From assembly GCA_017506865.1 (NCBI GenBank), contig JAFCMP010000009.1:124001-188000 (forward strand): a stretch of DNA of 64,000 nucleotides, given 5' to 3'. The number at the start of each line of letters is the position of its first letter. Within the stretch, counting starts at the first letter, position 1. A program made the translations under genes and the position numbers. Below, one piece after another: positions 31,065 through 42,079 of the stretch. This DNA is from Tribonema minus (lineage: Eukaryota > Sar > Xanthophyceae > Tribonematales > Tribonemataceae). The notes beneath the pieces are model-generated. The model saw nothing but the letters and a program-made list of their open reading frames with translations. It was not told where the DNA came from and searched no databases.

Positions 31065-34000
31065 CTACACAGGCACCCGCTTGTCCTGTAGCTCCGCGAG
31101 ATTGCGACGCGATGTCGCTGTGTCCGGATGCATCGGGCCGAGCGCCTCCTCGCGGACGGCGAGCGCACGCTCGTACAACAGCGCCGCTTCCGTCAACTTG
31201 CCCTGAGCGTCGATGAGACCCGCGAGGTTGCTCAGCGACGTTGCCGTATCTGGATGATGTGGGCCCAGCACCTCCTCGCGGATGGCCAGCGCACGCTGGT
31301 ACAGTGGTGCCGCCTCCGCCAACTTGCCCTGAGCTTGGAGGACTAGGGCGAGGTTGTTGAGCACAAATGCCGTGTTGGGATGCCTGGGGCCCAGCGTTTT
31401 TTCAAGAATGTAAGAGCGCGCTCATACAACGCCACCGCCTCCGTCGACTTATCCTGATCTTTCAAGACACAGGCAAGGTTGTTGAGCGTAATCGCCATGT
31501 GTGGATGCTTCACGGCCAATTGCTCCTCGCAGATGGCGAGCGCGCGCTCGTACAATGGCGCCGCCTTGCCGGAATCGCCCTGAGTCTCAAAAAGATAAGC
31601 GAGGTTGTTGAGTGACGTCGCCGTGTTCGGATGCATCGGGCCCAGCACCTCCTCGCAGATGGCGAGCGCGCGCTCGTACAACGCCGCCGCTGATGCGTAA
31701 TCACCCTGCGTTTCAAGGAGACCGGCGAGGTTGTTGAGCGACGCCGCCGTGTCTGGATGCGTCGGGCCCAGCGACTTCTCGCGGATGGCGAGTGCGCGCG
31801 CGTACACAGGCGCCGCCTCCGTCAACTTGCCCTGCACTTCGAGTAGACCAGCCAGGATGTTTAGTGATGTCGCCGTGTCGGGATGCTCAGGGCCCAGCGC
31901 CTTCTCAAAAATGGAGAGCGCGCGCTGGACCAACGACGCCGCCCTGTCGTAATCGCCCTGAGCTTTGAGGAGACCGGCGAGGTTGTCAAGCGACATTGCC
32001 GTGGACGGATGCGTCGGGCCCAGCGCCTCCTCGCGGATGGCGAGCGCACGCTCGTACAACGGCGCCGCCTCTGTCAACTTGCCCTGAGCTTTGAGGAGAC
32101 CGGCAAGGTTGTTGAGCGACACCACCGTGGAGGGATGCGTCGGGCCCAGCGCCTCCTCGCGGATGGTGAGCGCACGCTCGTACAACGGCGCCGCCTCCGT
32201 CAACTTGCCCTGCACTTCGAGTAGACCGGCGAGGATGTTCAGTGACGTCGCTGTAGAGGGATGCTAGGGCCCAGCGCCTTTTAAAAAATGGAGAGCGCGC
32301 GCTGGACCAACGACGCCGCCCTGTCATAGTCGCCCTGAGCTTTGAGGAGACCGGCGAGGTTGTCAAGCAACATCGCCGTGGAGGGATGCGTCGGGCCCAG
32401 CGCCTCCTCACGGATGGCAAGAGCGCGCTCGTACAACGGCGCCGCCCTGCTGTACTCGCCCTGAGCTCCGAGGAGTGAGGCGAGGTTGCTGAGCGACGCC
32501 GCCGTGTCGGGATGCGTTGGGCCCAAGACCTCCTCGCGGATGGCTAGTGCGCCCTCGTACAACGGCGCCGCCTTGCCGTAATTGCCCTGAGATTTGAAAA
32601 GGAGATTGGCAAAGGTGTTGAGCGACGTTGCCGTATCCGGATGCTTCGGACCCAGCTCCGCCTCGCGGATGGAAAGTGCACGCTCGTACAACGGCGCCGC
32701 CTTGCCGTAATTGCCCTGAGCTTTGAAAAGGAGATTGGCGAAGTTGTTGAGCGACGTTGCCGTATCCGGATGCCTCGGGCCCAGCTCCGCCTCGCAGATG
32801 GAGAGTGCACGCTTGTACAATGGGGCCGCTGCGCCGTAATCGCCCTGGGCTTCGAGGAGACCGGCAAGGTTGTTGAGCGACGTCGCCGTGTCCGGATGCG
32901 TCGGGCCCAAGACCTCCTCGCGGATGGCGAGAGCGCGCTCGTATAACGGCGCCGCCTCACGCAGCACGTTGCGTTCCATCAGCTCGTCCGCCAAGTCCGA
33001 CAACCTTCGCGCCCAGCTGGCGTCTTTCCACTGTCCATCAGGCAAGCACGTCAATAATTTCCTGATATTCGGCAGCTCCGCCGACAGCAGCTCCATCGCC
33101 GGAAGAAGCGCACCTGCGCCATCTTTCGGCCGTCGTTTGCTCAGCCCATTGGCCAGTTCCAAGACGTGCAGCGCGAATGCGTCAAGGACGTGCTGTTTGT
33201 CCGCGACAGGCAACAGCTTCTCCGCCGCCAGGTGGGACAGTGCGTGCATGCTGTAGCGGATGCCGCCGGGGATGGGGACTGCAGTCGGCTGCTCGCGAAT
33301 GAGGGACGCGTTGCAGAGCTCTTGCAACAGCTCGTCAACAGGTCGCTCCTGAACTACGGACACAGCTGCCGCGCCTCTGGCACTGAATCCTCTGGGGAAG
33401 ACCGATAGCCATGTCAGCAGCTGCTGTGTGTCAGCCTCCAGGAAGTCTGTCATCCAGTGACACAGCGTGGTGACGCGGCCTGCGAGATCGGCCTTCTTGG
33501 GCAAAATCAGATGTTGCTCGTGCTCCGCTGCTTTGATGACATCCTGTGTACAGAGCAACAACGTGTACGCCTTGAGCTCATGAGGTGCAAGGTGTCTCAA
33601 GTTCAATTATGACAGGGTCTCTTACCGAGAGCTTCCTGTCATCCGATCCGATGAGGCCGGCGAGGGTTTCCATCATCATCGGGTTGTTACCGCAGTATCG
33701 AGCAATCGTGGACGCCTGAGCATCCGTCGACAAAGATTTGCTGCGAATAAGCTGCATTGCGGGCTGGACATCAAGCGGTGGCGCCATCTGCTTTGTGAAC
33801 CTGGAGAAGTTGCCGCAGTTCTCTCGCGTGACGACCATCAGTAGCACTGCCATAAACTCATGCAGCTTCGTCAGCACATCCCCGAGCGCCTGTGAACATA
33901 GCAGCGCAAGCAAAACAGCAGCCACTGAGTCCTTACTGTCATGCCCTACACGGTGACAACAAATTTGCAGGCAGGCAGACAATGGACACTCACATGTGAG

Positions 34001-35626
34001 ACATCCGCATTGGCCTGTTCCGCATCGTCGAACACCAGAAGCACCGTTTGGCCACGAGCATTGCATCGACGCAGCCACAGCAGAAAATCGTCCCACTGCT
34101 CCAATGCATTCGCTTTGGCATCAGAGGGCGCGTCAATGCCGCCCTGACATCATAACACGTTCGGAGAGCATTGATCGATGATTGTTAGAGGCAGCGAATC
34201 AGGCATCGCCCTGTCAGGAATCAGGGATCGACTCACACTTGCACACACCTCGCATTCGATAAGCTTCCTGTACAGAGCACCACCGATGTGCGCTTTCACG
34301 GCATGGCTCATATCGTGGGCGCCCGCAATGACAATGCCTGCGGAGCAACACACGCAAGGGATTATGGCGAGTGATGTCCCTCGAGTTATAAACAACGACC
34401 CTACAATGACGCACCTGTCATGCTAATTGCAAAAGTGCCGCCCATGCAGTGCCCCTCGTCGACCAGCTCCACCGCTGCCTCCATTGCCACTGTAGTCTTG
34501 CCCTCACCCGGCGCACCATACAAAACCACAGCACGCTTGTCTTTCAGATTGTTCTTGATCTGGTCGACCAGCTCATCCCGTCCCAGAAGCTCTTCACGCG
34601 GTATGACACGGTGAAGGAAAAACGGCTTGACCTTCTGTGTTGCGCTGCAAGCAGGCGACGTAACAGGAGCGGGTATTAGTAAACGTTCGAGACTGACAAG
34701 TCGGGCGCCAAATGCATTGCAAGACGTTGACGGACATCATACGTACCTCTGGATGTGGCTATTTGAACAATTCTCCGCCAGTGTGGTCACCGTTGCATGA
34801 ATACCGACCACCGCCACTAGGGTCAACCGACTGCAAATGCGGTCCATGTCACCAATGAGCGCCGTGAGTTTGTCTGTGGTGTCTTGAGCAATAAGAAACT
34901 CAGCAAGGCGGTTGTTTTGCTTTGCGCGCATCACAAGCTCCTCCAACTCAATGCCTTTCGAATTCAGGCTGTTCACCAGGTCCACCACGCCGTCGGGAGT
35001 TTTTCCTGTTGAAGCCCATTTGCTGACTTCATTGAAAACCACCTGAAAGATGACGGCAAGGAGTGCAAGCGTTAGGTCATGGTGCAGCGAAACGCCACAT
35101 ATTGCATCTTATGGCCCACCTGGCAAATCCCACCGGGCTGGAGCTGATCCCACACCTCCTTGCACAACGCTACCGTCGCTGCGTCGGCGTCGTACAATTT
35201 CAAAGCCTCATCTACAATTGTACTGAGAGCGCCCACCCAGGGCACTGCCGCTGCAGCCGTTGCGGTCATACAGGCCATGGCTAGAAGCGTCTGCTTGGCC
35301 ATTGAAGCAGTTGAGCTTGTACCGCTCGCATCGCCGATGGGCTGTGCAGCACTGAGGCTTCCCCCGACTCCTGTCGCAGCGGTGCCACTTGATGCAGTAG
35401 CAGCGGCAGCATCCGCGGTTGCGTGATCTGATGCAGTTGCTGCAGCATCCAAAGCGCCAGCAATGATTGGCAATTAAATCGTGTTGCCGCTGAACGGCGC
35501 AGTGACGGCATCCCCATCTCCGCTACCATCACCTGGTTTAGAAACACCGGGAGATGATGCATTACTGTCCTTTGCCGGTGCATCTGCATCATCTGACGCA
35601 GCGGCCTTGCTCCCCTTGCACCCCAT
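31065..35626 (-). pseudogene. NLR gene E: acylated/HeLo-like N-terminus, NB-ARC, TPR; TPR part broken
   Basis: Exons: 35626-35533, 35439-35120, 35042-34747, 34644-34415, 34337-34249, 34143-33994, 33889-33626 and 33543 onward; all phases agree. Exon 1 starts MGCKGSK, a classic Gly2 myristoylation plus Cys3 palmitoylation pattern. After an Ala/Thr/Ser linker, exons 2-3 give helices (PWVGALSTIVDEALKLYDA; NNRLAEFLIAQDTTDKLTAL) resembling MLKL/HeLo/RPW8 four-helix domains. NB-ARC: GAPGEGKTT, acidic kinase-2 VLLVFDDAE, GNNPMMM, WLSVFPRGFSARG, MHAL. Some six TPR units precede a TAA at 32281. Single-base deletions follow near 32266 and 31400, with further legible units to the stop at 31065. If translated, the protein would end at 901 residues with membrane anchor, switch and a short TPR array, so it may still function. 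Confidence 0.7.
31810..32400 (-). repeat. Three-unit duplication in the gene E TPR array
   Basis: The sequence from CCTGCACTTCGAGTAGACC (31831 and 32209) through the CTGGACCAACGACGCCGCC unit is repeated with a 378-base offset, i.e. three 126-base units. The right-hand copy is the one carrying the TAA stop and the one-base deletion, so it may have decayed after duplication. Confidence 0.7.
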
Positions 35627-37237
35627 CGCGACCCTCGTGTCTCCGCCGTGTTTTTTTTATGAGCAAAATTTTTGGGTGAAGTTTGTCCATATGGCGATGA
35701 CTTGCAGTTGAGTGAGACTGCGTTTCCAGGGCTAACAGAGGCAGGAGGAGGCTGCATCCTCTACGTCGATGATTGCAAGAGTGTCGAGCAACTGCTGACG
35801 CTCCTTGTTGCATCGCATGGCAGCCCTGGCGGCGGATATGCCACTTCAAGACCGTCAATTAGCCTTCTGCGGCAGCTGGGCTAGCGTTCTTGCTGGCGCC
35901 TCTTACAGGCAGCAGATATTGGCAATGCTTCAGTTTTGCTGCAATTGAAGATTCACCAGCCTTGCAGAAGACGGCGTGTGCAGCAGCTCACAACTGGATG
36001 TTGCGGGGGCAGCGCGGCATCGCTCAAGGAGCTGACGGGGAGCTGCGGCTTTGATGCCAGGGAGGATATCAAGCGCTGGCAATCATGAAAGAGGATAAGA
36101 TGGCACATGAGCATGCCACTGCGCTGTGGAAGCTGCTGCGCAGTGAGGTGCTCCTGCTGGAGGCGCAGCCAACGAAGGAGGACCTGGTGCTGTCACAGGA
36201 GCTGGACTGGAAGTGTTGTGGGCCTGCATTGACGTCTCAGGCGAGCTGTTGCATTCTGATCAACCACAAGCGAGCAAGCGCGATTGCAGCATAGTGGCAT
36301 GCTCTTCTGGCGCGTGCCATGATGCCTGTGCACCATTCCAGTCACTTGACAGCTCGCATGTGCTGCTCGTGACATGCCTGCGTGTCGCCGAGTAGTACTG
36401 GCACGTAGCTGGCAATAGTGAACCTGGGCCGCTCATGGAGCTGAGTGGCAGCACAAAACCTCTGCAGCGCCGTGTGAGCTGGCGTCAACGCAAACACACA
36501 TAACTATAGCGGCGGCGCGCACGCGTGCTGCCGTCCATGGAAGCTGGCGGCGGCGCGCATGTGTGCTTGGCTATTCACGGAGGCGGTGGTGTGCACTCAA
36601 TCTGCCACGTTAAGCAGCCAGCGAGAGTGACATAATCTTCACAGGTGATGCAACCTTGCTGCCGCCCATGGACGCAGGTGGCAATTGAATGCCATACTTT
36701 GCAGGTCATGTATTCTCAGGCTCAGCTGGTGGCGGTGATCACAATTGTTAAGCGTTGCTGCACATGCAGTACAGCTCGGTGCAATGCGCATCAGTGATGT
36801 GCCCATTCAACGTGAAGCCGGCGACATTGCGTCATGCGGCGGCGTGCACGCTCGCAGCGTCGCCCATTACATCTGGATGCTATGCGCACACGCATCGCTT
36901 GCAGGCACCGGGCAGCGGCGGGGGTACCCATGCACTTGGCGCAGCTTTTGGGTGTGTCAAAGCCTACCATGCTCGGTTCCTTGAGTAGGCGCTGCGTGGC
37001 GCGCAAATTTGTCTGCTTGGGGTGGCGGCACACTGGCTGCTGCGTTGCTTGGCTTGCTCTCGGGGTGCATGTTGGCTTGCAAAGGTGCAATTGCTATTGT
37101 GCAGCAAGTGCTGAGTTTGCAAAGCACGTTTTTATGATCAGAACCCATAATATGTGGACACCTGGTCTCTAAGCAACGGCGCGGGTATGCTACTGGTAAG
37201 GGGCCATGCATGGGGGGTTTAACTTTAAATTATTGCC
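35627..37237. other. Gap between NLR gene E and the retrotransposon
   Basis: About 1.6 kb with no recognised gene. Short frames here lack domains and conservation. Small duplications such as GCGGCGCGCACG(CG)TG followed by CCATGGAAGCTGGCGGCGGCGCGCATGTG (36510-36565) are present. Some of it should be the promoter of gene E, but no specific site can be identified. Confidence 0.5.
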
Positions 37238-37472
37238 TGTGGTGATTCTGTAGTATCACCAAGTGTTTGCACACAGTGCCCCAACAGGTCCATACCCCCA
37301 CCATGTCAGGTGTAACTTACGTTGAACTGCCAACTGCAAGTCTTGCGACCTGTGCTTTCAGAGCAAGGAAGCAAGCCTCTTAACACACACACTTTGGCTG
37401 AGTGGTGCTGTGCGTGTGAGTGCATTTGCTTTGCCTTGTTGTGGTGTTGTTTGCCATAGCAGCAGCACTTCA
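37238..37472 (+). repeat. 5' LTR (235 bp)
   Basis: Starts TGTGGTGATTCTGTAGTATC and ends CAGCAGCACTTCA, i.e. TG...CA. Compared with the 3' LTR it has an extra 11 bases within GTGTAACTTACGTTGAACTG. Promoter and polyadenylation signals would lie here; none is identified with confidence. Confidence 0.9.
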
Positions 37473-37474
37473 CT

Positions 37475-37492
37475 TGGTTCCGGTGCAAACAG
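37475..37492 (+). other. Candidate tRNA primer-binding site
   Basis: Two bases after the 5' LTR the sequence is TGGTTCCGGTGCAAACAG. It begins with TGG, as expected for a complement of a tRNA 3' CCA end. I cannot name the tRNA from the sequence alone. Confidence 0.5.
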
Positions 37493-37531
37493 ACGAAGCG
37501 TATTCTTCGCTGATCAGCGATCGACACGGAC

Positions 37532-38941
37532 ATGTCAAGTTACACGAGCCACGGTCACGCGACGCGACGCAGGTCTGCTGTCCGGAGCTCGCCACTCCTT
37601 GGCAACGACGCCCTCCTGACAGTGTTAGCCGACCCAGCTCTCACTCGCCGTAAGGCACGTGGGGGCCGATCCGAGTCCCAACCGGCGGGCCATGCCGGCA
37701 AGGACTCCGCTGCTGCGGCACCGCCTGCAGCAGCCACCAGCCGCCTAGCGGAGCCGAGTGCCGCTGTATCTCCTGCTATGGCCCAGCAGGACGACAACAG
37801 CAGCGCCGGCTCCTGCAAGGGCGGCCCCGCGTCAGCGCCAGAGCCACTCTTCGACGGCACGTCAGAAGCTCAAGGCGGCGAGACGCCATCATCGTCTGCA
37901 CAACGGCGCCCCGGCATGGCCGCCAGGGGACCCAGCAGCGACCTATCTGTCCCACAGGGACAACAGAACGACCCGTATGGCGCCCTGGCGCTCTCTAGCG
38001 CCTGCAACAGCCCCTACCACGGCTCCGTCTCTTTGGGGAGAGGGGGTGTCATGGTGGATCTCACTCAGCAAGTCAAGTCTCTCCTGCAGGCGGACATCCC
38101 TGAGCCTATCCGCCGCTCCCTCAACCTCACCGAAGCAGCCGTTGAAGACCTCCAGGGGAAGTTTGTCGACTACGCTGCGCACGTCGCGGACATGCAAGCG
38201 GGCGCCTACCAGCAGCGCCGCGAGCAGCAGCGCCGCGACACGGACCTCTCCGACGCGCTCACCAGTGATCCGCAGGCACTGCAGACTCGTCTGGAGGAGG
38301 CAGAGCGGCGCGCCTTCGTGTGGGCTGACCGCGCCATAGCCGCGGACGAGCGCGTGGCGGCGGCCGACACGCACGCCGCCGCGCTGGAGTCGCGGCTGGT
38401 CGCAGAGGAGGCGCGCAACGCCGAGCGCGTGGCAGCGGCCGACACGCGCGCCGCCGCGCTGGAGTCGCGGGTGGTCGCAGAGGAGGCACGCAGCGCCGAC
38501 AACCTCAGGACGGTGATGGTCTACGTCAACCGCCTTGAGGCCAAGGTCGACAGCCTCCTCGACGACGCGGCCGCATCCTCTCAGCAGCGTCGCCAGCGCT
38601 CCTATACGCCCGGCTCTGCGTACCACTCGGTGCAGCAGATGCTGTCGGCGCCGCGCGCTGAGCTTAACGAGCTTAACCTTCGCACCTTCGGCGGCAGCGC
38701 CGTGCGCCGCGACGACGATGAGCGCTCGCGCATCAGCATGCACTCGTCGCGCTCGCTGTGCGCCCCACGCCGGCCATTCAGCTCCCCCCGCACCCTCGCT
38801 CCGTCTACGACCTGCCGACCTCCTCCGCCACCGCCACCGTCCGCGACACCTCCGCGCGTCCCCCTGTGCCCTCTTTCTCCTTCTCTCTCGCTCTACCCCT
38901 CGCAAAGGCATCTGCGCGTGAGAGCGACAAAGGCAGCCTGA
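37532..38941 (+). CDS. gag: Gag, N-terminal part (coiled-coil rich)
   Basis: ATG at 37532 is the first after the 5' LTR and primer site. The frame gives 469 codons: a Ser/Ala/Pro-rich start, then a long helical stretch with tandem AADTHAAALESR/VAEEAR-type heptad repeats (about residues 270-330) likely to form a coiled coil for particle assembly. Sense-looking sequence (ISMHSSRSLCAPR) ends near 38765 and then becomes Pro-rich nonsense-like. The natural continuation is in the -1 frame starting in the overlap at 38758. Either a frameshift mutation or a programmed shift could explain this. Confidence 0.7.
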   Translation: MSSYTSHGHATRRRSAVRSSPLLGNDALLTVLADPALTRRKARGGRSESQPAGHAGKDSAAAAPPAAATSRLAEPSAAVSPAMAQQDDNSSAGSCKGGPASAPEPLFDGTSEAQGGETPSSSAQRRPGMAARGPSSDLSVPQGQQNDPYGALALSSACNSPYHGSVSLGRGGVMVDLTQQVKSLLQADIPEPIRRSLNLTEAAVEDLQGKFVDYAAHVADMQAGAYQQRREQQRRDTDLSDALTSDPQALQTRLEEAERRAFVWADRAIAADERVAAADTHAAALESRLVAEEARNAERVAAADTRAAALESRVVAEEARSADNLRTVMVYVNRLEAKVDSLLDDAAASSQQRRQRSYTPGSAYHSVQQMLSAPRAELNELNLRTFGGSAVRRDDDERSRISMHSSRSLCAPRRPFSSPRTLAPSTTCRPPPPPPPSATPPRVPLCPLSPSLSLYPSQRHLRVRATKAA

Positions 38942-39288
38942 AGGATGAGGCGCGTGCGCAGCTGGACGGCGCTGTGCGCGAGGCCCGCGGCCAGCAGCTG
39001 TGGACACTCACACAGACGCAAGCGCGCACGGACCCCATGCAGCAGCTGGCGGCGGAGAGGGCCGAGCACGACACCAAGGTCGCAGCGACGGAGGCAGCGC
39101 TGCAACGCGAGCGGGAGCTCCTGCGCGTGGAGCGCGAGGAGGTGGAGCGCGTCAAGGCGGAGCTCGCGTTGAGCGTGGCCAGCCGGGACGGCGACGGCAG
39201 CGAGAGCGTCCGCAGCAGCGCGCCGAGCCGCCGTCGCGACGGCGGCGGCGGCGGCGGCAGCGGCGGCGGCGGCGGCGACGGCAGTGGC

Positions 39289-39319
<31 letters not shown>

Positions 39320-40695
39320 GCGGCGGCAACGGCAGTGGCGGCGGCGGCAGCACGGCCGCTAGCTCGAGCCACGGGGGAGGCAGCGGGCCCAGCGCCGGCG
39401 CGGCACCGGCGTCAGTACAGGCGCCAGCGCCAGCGCCAGCGGCGCAGCCGGAGTGGCCGGGGCGGCCTGCAAGCGTGCCCATCGAGGGCTGGTTTGACGA
39501 GCGCGGCTACGCCATTACGCGCGTCAGCGTGCAGGTCAAGGAGTCTGACCTGCCCAAGACCGCCATCGTCGGCATGTCCATGGTGCCGCTCGTCAACCTG
39601 CACAAGATGCTGCCCAGCCTCATCAGGGAGTTCGCGGACGACAAGCGGCAGAAGCAGCGCCCCATGTGGCCTGCTCTCATCAAGGACGACGACTTCGGCT
39701 CGAAGTGGTTCTCCTCTGTTGTCCGCACCGTCATCAACTGCATCATCAGCGGCGGCGGCGACAACTACCTGGTGAGCTCGCTGGCAGGGGAGGCGGCGGA
39801 GTGGCAGAAGGAGGGGGAGGCCCTCACAGTCTCGGACACGGAGCGGCTCGAGTGGTTCTTCACTCGCATCGCTAAGTTCTTGGAGCTGCGGCGTCCTGCG
39901 GAGCTTGCGACTGACCTCGTCATGTGGGTTGTCAAGCCCGGCTTCCCACTCAAGGACTTCGTGTACGAGTACTCTGCTGCCTCCACCGCTATTCTCTCCA
40001 CTGACCCCAAGCAGGACCTGTTCGTCTTGTCTGCGCTGCTGGAGGTCTGCCGCCAGCAATACGCCATCACTGCTCCGTCATGGACCCACATTGACGAGGA
40101 CCCGCACAAGCACACCACCCGCAACTTGCTGGAGATCCTGCGCCGCCAAGCTGAGCGCGCGAAGTACCAGGCGACGTCGCGCGAGGACAACCGCGCCGTC
40201 TACCCCAGGGACCTGCGCTCGTACAGCAAGGGCGTCATCAGCGGCGGCGGCAGCGGCTTGCCACCCAAGCAACAGCCGCAGCAACAGCAGCAACAGACGC
40301 CCAGCCTTGCCGAGAAGAACGCGAGGCGCGCGCAGGAGCTGCTTAAGCGCCAAGAGAACCAGATCAGCTTCATGGTCTACCAGATGAATGCCTTCAGCTC
40401 CAGCACCGGCCCCGCACGCACTTGCTTCAACTGCGGCAGCGACCAGCACGTCTTCGCGCGCTGCACTCAGCCCTACAGCGCGGCCAACTGGCAGGCGGCA
40501 GCTGAGAAGTTGCCGTGGGTTGCCAAGTTCCGCCCCTGCGGGGACGAGGACTTCAAGCGGCTGTGCGCAAAGGCGCTGGAGCGCGCAGCGAGCGGTGATC
40601 GCGGGCGGTCAGCTCAGGTGGTCTATGAGAACAGGCGGAGCGGCGGTGGGCGCGGGCGCGGCGGGCACGGCGGCGGCCGCGGCGGTGACCACTAG
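38758..40695 (+). CDS. gag: Gag, C-terminal part with CCHC zinc knuckle
   Basis: Frame overlapping the N-terminal gag part and ending in TAG at 40693. It has a coiled coil (AAERAEHDTKVAATEAALQR), a Gly/Ser low-complexity run from a GGC repeat (39240-39355), a capsid-like helical region (about 39480-40200; PMWPALIKDDDFGSKWF, RLEWFFTRIAKFLELR), and one zinc knuckle CFNCGSDQHVFARC (C-x2-C-x4-H-x4-C) near 40427. The C-terminus is RGGRGRG-like and probably binds RNA. Confidence 0.8.
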
Positions 40696-40738
40696 GGGTG
40701 TGACCCCGCGCCAGCCCTCGGCGCGGGGGAAACACTAG

Positions 40739-42061
40739 GGGGTACTGCTGCGGCTGGGGGCGGTAGTGACGCACCGGACGACAGTCAGCGCGCACGGCGC
40801 GCCAGCGGCGGACGCGGCAGCTGCGCACCAGCAGCCGCAGATGCCCACGCTTGTGGTAGCCGCTGCTATGCAGCAGCAGTCGCAAGCCACGGTGGACACA
40901 GCCTCGACTTCAGAGCCACCGCCCTCCGCTGCAGCTACTACGCAGCAGCAGCCCATCCCTGCAGTTGCTACGCAGCAGCAGCCCGTTGCTGCAGCTGCAC
41001 CGCAGCAGCAGCGGCTCCCCGCCCCTTCTGCGGCGCCTGCAGGCGGCGAGCTTAGGCCAGACGCCCCAACCTTTGTACCGGCGCCGTCTGCGGGGCCGGG
41101 GCGGCGCGCACGGCGACGCCGCGGCGCGCGCGAAGAAGGCCCCAAGGCGGCGGGTTTTCCGCTTGTGACCCCCTACTCCGCAGCGGCGTTTGCGCCGCGC
41201 GAGCCGGCCGCGCCTGCGCGCGGCACACCGGCGCGGCGTGTTTCTGCCACGCACAGCGCCGGCGCGGGGGGCACTCCAGACCAAGGGGGGGTGAAGGCTG
41301 GCTCAGCAGCTTCGCCAGCAGCGGACGCGACGGCGCAAGACGCGCCCTCTTCTCTTTCGCCTGCTTCTGCAGCGGCAGCGGCGCCTTCGGCGACGCCAGC
41401 TGCAGCGGACGCGGCGCACGCGCCGGCGACGGCGCCTACCCCTGCTGCTACGCCCGCGATGGCGCCTGCACCTTCGAGTGCTCCCATTCCAAGCGCTGCT
41501 ACTTCAACATCTGCAACCTCAACATACGCGCCAGACCCCCCTGCGCCCTCCCCTTCTAAGCACACGCGCGACGCCGCCGGCGCCACCTTCATCAAGGGCG
41601 CGATCGTGCTGTACGTCAAGGCAGGCGCCACGGACGGCGAGCGCGCCAAGATCCTCGCCATAGACGACCAGAACGGCGGCGAGCCCTCATACTCTATCAT
41701 GCTACTCAGCAACTGCCAAGAAGTCGACACCATCGCTTCTCGCCTGCGCCCATGCCCGCCAGCGACGGCGGCAGCGGCGCCGCCAACTTCTGCATCTACG
41801 CCTGCCCCTCCGCCGGCGCCAGCGGCGCGCACGCCGCTCGGCACCTTCGCCAACACAGCGCCGGAGCGCGTTCAGTGGGCGGACCTCAAGCAGTGCGCGG
41901 CGGCGCGCCTGGCGCAGATAGAGGAGGTTCAAGCAAGGTCGCGCTTGCACTTGCAGGGCGCCTTCGAGGATGGCATTTGGGGCAGCATGCTGACGCCAAC
42001 GCTGCAGCACAGCGAGGCGACGGACATGGCAGAGATTGCTGAGGGGAGCATGGACAATTAG
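40739..42061 (+). CDS. Ala/Pro/Gln-rich ORF with SH3/Tudor-like stretch
   Basis: The frame is open between a TAG at 40736 and a TAG at 42059 and has no obvious ATG near its start, so it may depend on readthrough or frameshift from gag. About 270 residues of Gln/Ala/Pro low complexity precede a globular part, FIKGAIVLYVKAGATDGERA...GEPSYSIMLL...DTIASRLRPCPP, which has the spacing of a small Tudor/SH3-like barrel often seen in algal and protist retroelement proteins. Its role is unknown. Confidence 0.55.
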   Translation, partial: GVLLRLGAVVTHRTTVSAHGAPAADAAAAHQQPQMPTLVVAAAMQQQSQATVDTASTSEPPPSAAATTQQQPIPAVATQQQPVAAAAPQQQRLPAPSAAPAGGELRPDAPTFVPAPSAGPGRRARRRRGAREEGPKAAGFPLVTPYSAAAFAPREPAAPARGTPARRVSATHSAGAGGTPDQGGVKAGSAASPAADATAQDAPSSLSPASAAAAAPSATPAAADAAHAPATAPTPAATPAMAPAPSSAPIPSAATSTSATSTYAPDPPAPSPSKHTRDAAGATFIKGAIVLYVKAGATDGERAKILAIDDQNGGEPSYSIMLLSNCQEVDTIASRLRPCPPATAAAAPPTSASTPAPPPAPAARTPLGTFANTAPERVQWADLKQCAAARLAQIEEVQARSRLHLQGAFEDGIWGSMLTPTLQHSEATDMAEIAEGSMDN

Positions 42062-42079
42062 GGGCGCGATGCGGAGGAG

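Noticed and set aside
34150-35626. A hidden TIR domain upstream of gene E
   Set aside because: No ISHAG-like or W..EL motif in any frame; the exons found instead encode helices.
38805-39482. Antisense Pro/Leu-rich and Ala-rich frames across the GGC repeat of gag
   Set aside because: Caused by the GGC/GCC triplet run; the sense strand carries gag with coiled coil and zinc knuckle.
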